A DNA stretch of 64,000 bases from positions 15,873,349 through 15,937,348 of the forward strand of contig NC_092651.1 in NCBI RefSeq assembly GCF_032118995.1, given 5' to 3'. The DNA comes from Asterias amurensis (taxonomy: Eukaryota; Echinodermata; Asteroidea; Forcipulatida; Asteriidae). The position numbers were made by a program, and so were the translations under genes. This document shows positions 55,624 to 64,000 of this stretch, in pieces. Each line of letters begins with the position of its first letter. Position 1 is the first letter of the stretch. Below the pieces are notes generated by a model. That model was not told where the DNA came from and did no database searches. It saw only the letters and a list, made by a program, of their open reading frames with translations.

Positions 55624-56395
55624 CTTCTTGGAGAGCAAGGTTCTGTTTTTTTAAAGCTCTTACCTGGCTCTTCAGCTCTGCCTCACTCCTCTTTAAAGTG
55701 TGGACCCTTTTTGAGAGGTCGGCATGGAACAGGGCTTCCTCGTCAGTATCTTGTTTCTGTAATGATCAATGGAAAAAAGGAAAAAGTAAAATATTATTGT
55801 TTATACACAAAACGGATTCTGCTCAGTTTGTTTGTATCTGAGCCAGGAGACGTTAATTCAGCTACTTATATTTCTACTACATGTAACCTCGTCTATTTTT
55901 GGGGTGTCATCTGCCTGTGCACTTGTAGATGCTGAGCATCTCCTTTGTGAACCTTGCTCCTTCACTTTTAGAATGGACTTGTAGTCTATGTAAAGAAATC
56001 ATCAAAAGTACGCCAAAAAGACATGATGTTAGAATAACATGGGCATAATTATAGCCATTGGAAATACAAATTGTAATTAACGAACCAACACTTAACAGTG
56101 AAAATACATTTTACAAAATTACTCTTGTTAGTCACTTTATGACAATAAGTAAATATTTGTGAGTAACAATTGTACAAATGGCAAGAATGTGCCAGCATAC
56201 CAAACAAAACAAAAACCACAACAAGTACAATAATCAACATAAACCAATATTCAGAACATACTTTTGATGTGCCTTGTGATTCATCATGATGAACCTCAGA
56301 TGGAGCTGAAGAGGGATTGGCATGCTTGCAAGTGCACTTTACCTCAATGTGGCTGACAGACTCTTTCAATTGTTCAGCAAGTCTGTCAGCTAACC
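55624..56395 (-). CDS. Upstream exons of a BEN-type gene, unit 1
   Basis: Exon 56395-56262 (acceptor AAATTTAG, donor GTATGT) encodes LADRLAEQLKESVSHIEVKC, TCKHANPSSAPSEVHHDESQ, GTSK. It ends in phase 0 and joins cleanly to exon 55756-55624, KQDTDEEALFHADLSKRVHT, LKRSEAELKSQVRALKKQNL, ALQE, a coiled coil that ends in phase 1 at GTAAAT. An exon-like piece from 55985 reads YKSILKVKEQGSQRRCS. Unit 1 and unit 2 (54211-54961) are tandem duplicates, including their introns. The 5' end of the gene is not seen up to 57.1 kb. Confidence 0.55.
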
Positions 56396-57147
56396 CTAAA
56401 TTTGTATAAAAAACAAAAATGGAAGTTGGTAAAACATTGTTTGATTACAAACCAAATGTCCTCAATGATTTAAGGACTACTCAGTGAAAGTAGAAAAATG
56501 TCTGTTGGAAAACAATACTATCGCCAAAGTGTTTCTGCAATATGTGTTTCAGACATTGACAAGGGTATGATTCCGCTAATTCCCCACTTCCCTTTAAAAC
56601 AGCTATGTACTTGATGAGTAAGGTTGTCATATTGAAGGCCTGTAGTCTGCTTAAATCTCACATGACATTTTAACAACCAATGTCTTCAGTTGCGGTGTGG
56701 GTGATTCAAATTGAATCTATAGGTCTCCATTCTCAAGAGAGAAAGGTTATGGGTTGTGTTTGCCTTTAGGTTCAGGGTGAAAGTTGTGTTTAGCAGGAGT
56801 TGGAACAAAGTTAAGACCTTTTCCTAAGGTAATTTTCTCCATAGTGGAGAGGTTTGTCTTGGATAGGTTTGTGATGAAACATTCACTGTTTAGCGCTAAG
56901 TTGGTAAGAATATTATTCTTATTAACCTGTTTGTGTTGTATGCACTTGCGTGAAAAGCGGTTGGCTTTTTCTGTTGAATTGTGAGTGGTGAGCTCCTTTA
57001 ACCAATTTACGTTTTGCCATTGTAAGAGAAGGTAGGGAAAGTGAATTTTATTAATAAAAATAAAATTGGATTAATTATAGTATAAGGGAATACCTTACTA
57101 TTATTATTAAACACAAGTATTGTAAATCTCTCTTATGAAGGTGTGTT

Positions 57148-57163
57148 GGTCCTGAAAAGGACC
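57148..57163 (-). terminator. Canonical histone-mRNA-type 3' stem-loop
   Basis: The minus strand reads GGTCCTTTTCAGGACC: six perfect base pairs and the loop TTTC, matching the histone pre-mRNA hairpin consensus. It lies 25 nt after the second stop (57188) of the disrupted ORF on the same strand. A purine-rich AAGAGAGA follows about 15 nt downstream, where a U7-type histone downstream element would sit. Confidence 0.75.
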
Positions 57164-57187
57164 GGTTGGTTTGGTTTGTGTTGGAGC

Positions 57188-57792
57188 TCAGTTGCGTTGT
57201 TCAAGCTTTCTCTTCGTCCCCTTGGTCGGGTATTGTTTAGGACGGGTGAAGAAGCCGAAAAGGTGGTTCGCTGTCCTTAACTCTGGTTCTTCGAAATGCT
57301 CTTGGATCCGCTGTCTTGCCTCCTTCTTCGCTGTTTCGAGTCATGCCGCCGTGTCTTGTTCCAAAGTCTTGTACTCCTCGAGAGCTAATTGAGCGAAAGC
57401 TAGTGAAGCCGTCTTACCAAATCTTTCCCAGGAATCCTTGAAGGATTGCTGGTAGGATAGGCCCTGGTGTGGGTGTGGCAGCTTCACTGCAGTCGTGAGG
57501 TATGGTAGGGGAGATTTTGATGAGATAGCCTTTTGGAAAACCGACAGCTGTTTGGCAATATATCTCCGTGCAGAAGTCAGTTTAGTAACCTGTTCTGCTA
57601 GAGATTTTACCAGATCAAAGTCAGTTTCCTTTAGGGTGATTTTCTCGGTTGGTTTATTTTCCTCCGGGTTCTCGAGGGGTGTCAGAAGCGAATCCACTAG
57701 ACGGTCGATGAGGGGTACTTGGCCGTCGGAGGCGGGCTTGACTTGCGGGAACGCTTGGGGATCTTGTAGCTCTTGCTCAGTTTGGTAGACAT
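57188..57792 (-). pseudogene. Disrupted ORF with histone-gene-like layout
   Basis: An ATG at 57792 opens MSTKLSKSYKIPKRSRKSS in one frame, stopping at about 57698. The other frame, open from about 57826, reads SDGQVPLIDRLVDSLLTPLE, KITLKETDFDLVKSLAEQVT, SARRYIAKQLSVFQKAI, FAQLALEEYKTLEQDTAA, and meets TGA (57343-57341). The same frame then continues RQRIQEHFEEPELRTANHLF, TKRKLEQRN to a stop at 57190-57188. So one frameshift and one TGA (probably from CGA) break a protein of about 200 aa. It is not a histone and I recognise no domain. A TATA box lies about 70 bp upstream of the ATG and the hairpin is 25 bp after the last stop. It could be a decayed host gene or an ORF of a mobile element. Confidence 0.45.
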
Positions 57793-57862
57793 GATGTCGA
57801 TGGTTGGTACGCTCGAGGGTCGAGAGCTATAAGGCTTTGGTGCGGACGTAGGCGATTCCACC

Positions 57863-57869
57863 CTATATA
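57863..57869 (-). promoter_or_regulatory. TATA box upstream of the disrupted ORF
   Basis: The minus strand reads AATTATATAGGGTGG; TATATAG is at 57869-57863, about 71 bp before the ATG at 57792. This spacing leaves a leader of roughly 40-45 nt, as in histone genes. Confidence 0.5.
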
Positions 57870-57899
57870 ATTCATTGTGTATACATCCGTGCTTGAATG

Positions 57900-59870
57900 G
57901 CGTCGTGTAAGTTGGTCCTGGGTTCCTTGTAGTGAATGCGGAGATTAGTGTCCAGTGGTTCTGGTGGGTGGGCTCTCACAAAGGCGCAGGAAAACTGAAC
58001 CTTGAAGTTCTGGATTCTGGGGCTAATTTGTGTTTGTTATACTGTGGAAATGGTAACATTTTTCCTTACAATTATGGAATTATGAGGAAAGTGTGTGTGT
58101 ATTTCATTTCCATTGATATGTGTCAGGTTATGAGCCGGTATTTATTTCCTTTTTGTGTTTGCACATAAGGAAAAGTGTCATAGGTGGTGTTTTTATATTT
58201 AGGTTGAGTTGGTTTTCTCTGGGTAGATGTGGAAAATGCAAAGTGTTCTTTCCCGTGGGGTGTATGAGCGGGGATTGGTACACAATTTCCGACTGTAGTT
58301 TCGTGGTTGGATTTGAACACCCTCTAGGTACAGTAGAAAACCAAAATTCCAAGGGAATTTTAGTGAAGGGTTTCCCAAGTAGGGAAAAAGTCGGTGTTGG
58401 ATACCTTGTGTGAACGGGTTTGACCTCAGTACATCAGTTGAATAACATTTTAGGTGTTTTTAAAGGAAAATAACGGGAACACTGTTGGTTTAATTCCGTG
58501 TGTTTCCTTTGTTGTGATTTATATTATGTTATCAGGTGCTCATGAATTGTTTAATGGTTTCCATCAGAGTGTGAAGTTTTGGAATAATATTGAAATGGGT
58601 AGGAGTAAACCTTTTTCCTCTGGGGGATATGGTTTTTCTTTGATTTTTTCAATATTTGTTTATTGATGTGGAGGTCATGTTCGTTCTTAAAAAGGCGGAG
58701 CAATGTGAAGTAATTGAACATAAAATTGTGTCTTTTGGTCGTGGTTGACATGGGCCACTCGAGCATTTTACAGTCTGGTTGATCCAAAATAAGCTTGCGA
58801 AGTTCACATTTCCATCCACTGTCTGTTTCTTCTTGACATGACTTAGCAGACCGACTCTGTGCTTTCTTGTTTCTATTCAAACTACACTAGCTTCCTAACC
58901 AACAAAGGATCAACTTCAAGGTCATCCCTCTCATGTTCAAGGCTTTTATGATCGAGTAAATCGGTCCAGAACTAGGAAAAATCGAACATAATTGATGTTG
59001 AGTGTAATGTGTTGTCTCTTACCAGCTTATGAAACTGTGGACTACATGAAGTCACTTTAGACAATGTAACTGAATTTGAGATTGCCATAACTAGGATCAC
59101 TTGTACAAACTGCCTGTTCTCAGCATTAGTGAGAAATACCTTTCAGTTGACTGGCTTCATAGTCAACTCTCCTCTTATAATGAACGTGCTGAGTCCTTTC
59201 CCCTGTCTCTCTTTGATGGAATGTTCTTTGTACATGTCAGTTCTGAAGATTATGTCAAATGCCTTTGACAAGGTGTTGACAATCTTTGAGTTCAGTTCCT
59301 TATAGATGCTGTCAGATTTTTGGCCCCAAACATTAAAAAATAGGGATTTTTGAGTGAATGGTATTTCAAAGAGTATCACCCTCTCTAACGAAAAAGTTAA
59401 ATTTTTACTTTTAATGATCAGGAACCATGACAAAAACTTAAAACGTTTCTTATAAAACATATAAGAATTAGTAACGTGATATAGCACTTTGAGCACTTTA
59501 TTTCACTGATTGTTGGACTTTTTCAAGCAATGGCTCAAATGAAAGCTTGTAACTTTCTTGACCCCATCAAAATACCAATTGAATTTTAAATCAAAATTTT
59601 TGGGTCAATCGGCAACAAATCTGACATAGCATCTTTAATATTTATGTCCACACCCACACATAAGCAAACATTCAGTCACTTTACTATAAAGGTTACCAAG
59701 CAATAACAATAGGTGAAAACACAAAAATTTATAGAAACATATGTCAAATAGTTACATGCGTTTTGATCAAGGCCCTCAAAAAGCATTGCGTGTAAGCGCC
59801 CATAGGAAAGTACAAAAATGTTAGTAAACAGTTTTATGGGACTAAAGTATTTGTTAACAATATTAACAAT
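57900..59870. other. No recognised gene; one unexplained minus-strand ORF
   Basis: Sequence without recognised repeats over most of its length. On the minus strand 59496-59143 is open for 117 codons. The last third (VWGQKSDSIYKELNSKIVNT, LSKAFDIIFRTDMYKEHSIK, GKGLSTFIIRGELTMKPVN) has protein-like composition, while the first part is AT-rich and looks random. A second minus ORF at 58880-58551 includes EETDSGWKCELRKLILDQPD. I recognise neither and see no splice sites that would join them. Confidence 0.25.
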
Positions 59871-59874
59871 AAGT

Positions 59875-60050
59875 ATTGTTTGAAGCTCTGCATGGTGTGG
59901 AGAAACACGACAGGAGCAGAGTGTAGGCCTACTGTTTGAAACGTCAAGACCAAACCGGCTCTTCTCAGAGCCAACACTCACTCAAAAGAGATTTACACAA
60001 GGTTGTATAATGTACCCACAAGTTTACTATGTACAATGTATTATAGTTTC
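59875..60050 (+). mobile_element. Dispersed repeat with histone-type hairpin, plus orientation
   Basis: AAGTATTGTTTGAAGCTCTG, CATGGTGTGGAGAAA, GCCTACTGTTTGAAACGTC, then the hairpin GGCTCTTCTCAGAGCC at 59957-59972 (6-bp stem, loop TCTC), AACACTCACTCAAAAGAGAT and TTTACACAAGGTTGTA. CTCAAAAGAGA is placed like a histone downstream element. Confidence 0.7.
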
Positions 60051-60119
60051 TTCCTGTAATATTAACAATGTTAAAAAATTTGGAACCATAAGGCATTTTG
60101 GCTGATACCAGATTTGTTC

Positions 60120-60681
60120 TTAAAGGGAAGGTACACTATTGGTAATTGTCAAATACCAGTGTTCTCACCTGGTGTATCTCAACATATGCATAAAGTAACA
60201 AACCTGTGAAAATTTGAGCTCAATTGGTCATGGAGTTGGGAGAAAATGATGAAAGAACAAACACCCTTGTTAAGCCTGGTTCATACTTCATGCGAATACG
60301 AATGCGAAGCGAATTTGACGTGAATTTGATGTCACGGCCCTCCTTTCGCAGCGATTTTCGCAAGTGAGTATAGCAGAGTTCAACTGCTGGGAATTATTTG
60401 TTTCGAACTTGTGACGTCAACATTCGCTTCGCATTCGCAGGAAGTATGAACTGGGCTTTAGACGAATTTGTGTGCTTTCAAATAGGAATAAAAAACTTCT
60501 AGCTAGAAGTCTTTTAAAATGTTAGTGAGAAATTCCCCCTTTTTCAAAAACTACATTACTTCAGAGGGAGTCGCTTCCCACAATGTTTTATACTATCAAC
60601 AGCTCTCCAACGCTAGTTACCAAGTCAGTTTTTAATGAATTTGTTTTGGGAGTAATTACCAAACGTGTACCTTCCCTTTAA
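60120..60681. mobile_element. M1-related MITE with a second MITE nested inside
   Basis: The outer element begins TTAAAGGGAAGGTACACTAT and ends TACCAAACGTGTACCTTCCC, TTTAA. At about 60271-60470 another palindromic element interrupts it, from TAAGCCTGGTTCATACTTCA to GGAAGTATGAACTGGGCTTT. That inner element has arms such as AATGCGAAGCGAAT against ATTCGCTTCGCATT. Confidence 0.8.
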
Positions 60682-60799
60682 CTTGTTCTTCTGTACCAGC
60701 CTGATGAAAGTAGGTCCAAGTCAAACTTGAATGTTTTTGTCCATCACTCAAGTTACAAACATAATATGTACTAAGTGATGATTGAAGTTCACTTGGTGT

Positions 60800-60990
60800 G
60801 AATAATAAGAATAAACCTCTAAAAATAGTAAACTTGCAGGTACAACCATTGTATTAAATCTCTTCTTTTTGTGTCTTTTCCTGAAGACGAGTAGAGTTTA
60901 CTGTTCTTTTCAGAGCCAACACCCCCTCAAAAGATATTTAATACATGGTTGTACCCACAAGTTTACTATTAAATAGTTTATTCTTACAAT
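60800..60990. mobile_element. Palindromic repeat related to the histone-hairpin family
   Basis: The left end is AATAAGAATAAACCTCTAAA, TAGTAAACTTGCAGGTACAA. The right end is TTGTACCCACAAGTTTACTA, TTAAATAGTTTATTCTTAC. Between them CTTTTCCTGAAGACGAGTAG and TTCTTTTCAGAGCCAACACC show the family hairpin with one stem partly decayed (60903-60917). Confidence 0.7.
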
Positions 60991-61047
60991 AATACATGTA
61001 TGTATTATACTACCAAATACAGAGTAAATACAGTTGTGTAATTTTAA

Positions 61048-61582
61048 AGGGACACACCGGCCGAATTGGGCTATTTGGGCTACAAAATAGACTAAGATAT
61101 GACTTCAACGGTCTTCCAGGAATGAAGAAGAACAGTCCTTAAAAAAAATCATCAAATTTAGCCGTTTTTGAGCATTTTAAGACAAAAACGCAGGTCGCGT
61201 GATTGTTCTAACCAAAAAGTGGTACAAACAATCACGTGACCTTCCGGGCTAGTTTTACTTTCAGCCGTCTAAAAGTAACTTACTTAACCAAATTTAAATC
61301 TTTTTTTTTTACAAAATTATTTACGAATAATTGACGAAAAAGATCATGTATTCAAATTATCGCTACAAAATGTAAATAATGGTGAAAAATCTAACTAAGA
61401 TTCACATTCAAAGAGTGCGTGTAACGGGAGCTTGTTATGGCCGCTTTGGTTTTTTAAAATCATTTTTCGCTAAATACGTGACATTTTGATGATTTTTTTT
61501 TTTACAGCAACCATCTATAAAAACATTATTTATGATTCTACACCCCTAAATTGCGTAAACGGTGAGCCGGTGTGTCCCTTTA
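61048..61582. mobile_element. 535-bp TTAA-flanked element, GGGACACACCGGC ends
   Basis: Begins TTTAAAGGGACACACCGGCC and ends GCCGGTGTGTCCCTTTAA. A second inverted pair, TCACGTGACC against GGTCGCGTGATTG, lies inside. No ORF. Single copy in this window. Confidence 0.8.
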
Positions 61583-61752
61583 ACTACATAGAATTATTTC
61601 TCCCAAAAGAAAACTAAGACTTGACTTCAGTCTGTGTACTCTAAGAGTCCTAAATATAAGTACTTATGAATAAGAAGTAACAATGTGTGATTGGTGGGGA
61701 GGAGAGGGCACCAGACTGCTCTTTTAATTAATGTAGGTCATTTTCATAGAGT

Positions 61753-62006
61753 TATATATAAGAACTATAGGGGGCGTGGCCATTTTCTAAGTTGACAAAA
61801 GAGGCATCGCACAGCGTGTGTTTGTGCGGCCATTTTGTAAATTGACACAACAGCATCGCGTATAGCGTTCAATAAACACGAACTCCAACGTGTACTTCAT
61901 ATTCAACGCGCATGCAGAATGGCGCACATGTCTCCTTGCGGTCCTGTCGCGTTCGTACAAGAAGCATCACCAGTGCGCCCTCTAGTTCTTATATATAACT
62001 CTATGG
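61753..62006. mobile_element. 254-bp element with 24-bp inverted ends
   Basis: Starts CATAGAGTTATATATAAGAA then CTATAGGGGGCG, and ends CGCCCTCTAGTTCTTATATA then TAACTCTATG. The flanks read TCATTTT(C) on the left and GTCATTTT on the right, a possible target duplication. Confidence 0.75.
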
Positions 62007-62040
62007 TCATTTTAGTTTTGCAAAAAACAGTACATGACCT

Positions 62041-62222
62041 GGGCCCAATTTCATAAAGCTGTTAGTAGAAATTACCGCTTTTTCTTTGCTTAGCAAAAAT
62101 TTAGTGGGGCATCGGTCACCATGTAAACTTAATGTAATTTTGGCTGGTAACCTGTATATGTTAAGCAATACTTTTGTGTGCTTAGCACATCTGTGTGCTT
62201 ACAGGCTTTATGAAATTAGGCC
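62041..62222. mobile_element. MITE M6, second copy
   Basis: GGGCCCAATTTCATAAAGCT at the left, GGCTTTATGAAATTAGGCCC at the right. It directly abuts a small palindrome (62221-62302, CCTGATGTTTCGACCCTA against TAGGGTCGATACATCAGG). Confidence 0.75.
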
Positions 62223-62935
62223 CTGATGTTTCGACCCTAGCAGAGTCTTGTCTGAGCTTTCAAGAAAGCTACTGTACGTTAGGGTCGATACATCAGGCCA
62301 TTAACTATTTTTTGCATTTTGACCATAGGTCCTTTTGGTTGGTAAGCAGTTTGAACCATCTCAACTCCTTAGGAGTATGCAGCACCAGCACCCAAATTGG
62401 CACACGATTTGCTGACCGTTCCCGTCAACAATATCTTCCCTTGCAGGTTGCCATTTACTCTTGGGTTGAAAAACAAAATATATTAAAGTGACTTGCTTGA
62501 GAACACAAGTGTCCTGACCGGGATTTGAACGCACAATCTAGTGGCCAAAGATTATAGAGCGTCAAAGGCGCAAGATGTGGAACTCGGGCTGAAATGGTAA
62601 ATCCCACTGGACGCCATTTCGGCAAGTAACTCTTTTGATACAACAATAGATCAGTGCAGACAATGACCATTCTTATCAATGGGAAACAAAACATTCATTT
62701 GCTGAAATGGTGCCCATGCATATTTCACGTTCCAACAATAGATGAAGCAAGCTTCAGTTCCGCATCTTGTGCCTTCGGCGCTCTGTAAGTGACTAACAAC
62801 CACCAGAACTTGAGTTCAATGCGCTAAAATTGCTTGGTGACGACATGCATCATGGTAAAACTCTTTCTCACACAAGGTTTATATTTGTGACATTTTTAAG
62901 TGTGTAATGTATTTTAAGTAACAGCTGATAGGTTG

Positions 62936-63207
62936 TTAAAGGCACTGGACACTATTGGTAACTACTCAAAATAACCGGCACCCTCTGAAGTAGCATAAAT
63001 ATTTGCCTTGAATTCAAGACTTCAGCTGAGTTCTCGAATTCAAGCATCTGTACAACAAGGGTGTTTTTTCTTCCATTATTATCTCGCAACTTTGACAACC
63101 ACTTGAGCTCAAATTTTCACAGGTTTGTTATTTTATGTATTGTGTTGATGCATACAAAGTTAGAAAACTGGTATTTGACAATTACCAAAGGTGTCCAGTG
63201 CCTTTAA
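62936..63207. mobile_element. MITE family M1, internally deleted
   Basis: TTAAAGGCACTGGACACTAT at the left, ACCAAAGGTGTCCAGTGCCT then TTAA at the right. Only 272 bp, having lost about 100 bp of the left interior. Confidence 0.8.
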
Positions 63208-63483
63208 GTGCCTTTTTTATTAAGTACACAACACAACTCATGGAGGAGATATTAATGTTTCCCATTTTATTTAAAATAATCATTTGAGTTGCCATATAGA
63301 AACAAAGCTCAACGGAGATATGACTTGCAGTTTAAAACGGAATAAAATAATTTTGTCACAAGTTTAGTTTTTGTTTCTTATTTTTACGTCCCTTAATTTT
63401 GTGGAGCATCAAGTTCTGTTGTAACACAGAGTGGGATTTTGAATCCTCGCTTAGGCATCCTTAGTCAATATTGAAATAATTGC

Positions 63484-63708
63484 TTGTCAATGGGTTTTGA
63501 GGTATTCCATGGCTATCTTGGCACAATAATAACTCACAATCTCAATGACAGCGCAGTTATAGATGGTCTGCCTACAGGTACAATTCGAGGCAGAGGCCAC
63601 CCTAAGCTGCGCTGGATAGACAACATCACAAAGTGGAGTAGAAGAGGCGTCGAAGAACTGAGAAGAGCAGCGATTGAAAGACACCAGGTGATGGCAGCAA
63701 CTCCATGA
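63484..63708 (+). pseudogene. LINE ORF2 C-terminal tail
   Basis: The frame reads IRGRGHPKLRWIDNITKWSR, RGVEELRRAAIERHQVMAAT and stops. RGRP..RW.DNI..W......L..AA.DR..W is a common C-terminal signature of non-LTR retrotransposons. Upstream residues are not recognisable. A truncated copy. Confidence 0.65.
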
Positions 63709-63816
63709 GTGGGCCCCCATTACAATCTGAGGACGAGGCGGCCATGGATGCAAGTCTATGCTGAATGATGATGGATGATGGTGAGTTATGAATGTATTGT
63801 GTTTGCAGTAACACCA

Positions 63817-63986
63817 GGGCCCAATTTCATAGAGCTGCGTAAGCATAAAAATCAGCTAAGCACAACAAAATTGTGGTTACCAGAACAAGGACACCAGCCG
63901 AATTATTATTCCACATGTACAATCTGTGACTGGTATCCTGCTCATTTCTGCTTAGCAGACAACTGTCAAGTGATATTTGGGCCCTG
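63817..63986. mobile_element. MITE M6, third copy
   Basis: GGGCCCAATTTCATAGAGCT at the left. The interior has CTAAGCACAACAAAATTGTG and GACTGGTATCCTGCTCATTT. The right end is degraded (TTTGGGCCC). Confidence 0.75.
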
Positions 63987-64000
63987 GTGCATATATACTT

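Noticed and set aside
55456..55935. A 159-codon plus-strand ORF
   Set aside because: It overlaps the spliced coiled-coil exon of the BEN-type gene on the minus strand, which has matching splice sites and a paralogue. The plus frame has no domain.
57495..57788. Plus-strand ORF opposite the disrupted histone-like unit
   Set aside because: It is antisense to the frame that has protein-like composition, a TATA box and a 3' hairpin. The minus strand is the better reading.

Overview
This is eukaryotic nuclear DNA: AT-rich, intron-rich and packed with short foldback transposons and tRNA-derived SINEs. There is no operon structure. The proteins look like those of a deuterostome invertebrate. An echinoderm, perhaps a sea star, is my best guess from the protein similarity, the C-type lectin cluster and the style of the repeats, but the sequence alone does not prove it. 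Three single-copy animal genes can be rebuilt exon by exon with consistent reading phases. They are VAMP7 (+, 743-6463, 7 coding exons, 222 aa), ILK (-, 35247-13832, 11 coding exons, 449 aa) and RRP8 (+, 40532-48115, 6 coding exons, 549 aa).

Layout. 1-6.6 kb: VAMP7, the R-SNARE of late endosome and lysosome fusion. 6.6-13.8 kb: intergenic, with SINEs, MITEs and a dead LINE end. VAMP7 and ILK converge here. 13.8-35.2 kb: ILK, the integrin-linked pseudokinase. Its fifth intron (about 8.7 kb) holds a tandem cluster of uninterrupted C-type lectin ORFs on the opposite strand: three intact and several broken. Its eighth intron holds repeated copies of an exon tail joined to SINE heads. Its tenth intron holds a 711-bp Mutator-like foldback element. 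35.2-40.5 kb: the intergenic space between divergently transcribed ILK and RRP8, filled by large inverted-repeat elements. 40.5-48.1 kb: RRP8, a nucleolar methyltransferase. 48.5-50.9 kb: remnants of transposon proteins. 50.9-56.4 kb: a minus-strand array of duplicated, mostly decayed BEN-domain exons with coiled-coil exons upstream. 57.1-57.9 kb: a disrupted minus-strand ORF with the layout of a replication-dependent histone gene (TATA box, short leader, stop codon, canonical histone 3' hairpin). 57.9-64 kb: no recognised gene, many MITEs and a LINE tail.

The host genes do not form a pathway. VAMP7 drives membrane fusion, ILK links integrins to actin, and RRP8 acts on rRNA and rDNA silencing. 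The ILK-RRP8 head-to-head arrangement is the one conserved-looking neighbourhood, because I recall the same divergent pair in the human genome. The most unusual material is in the accessory DNA: the lectin cluster nested in ILK, the repeat family that carries histone-type 3' hairpins, the duplicated ILK exon tails, and the BEN exon array with one copy that has lost its intron.
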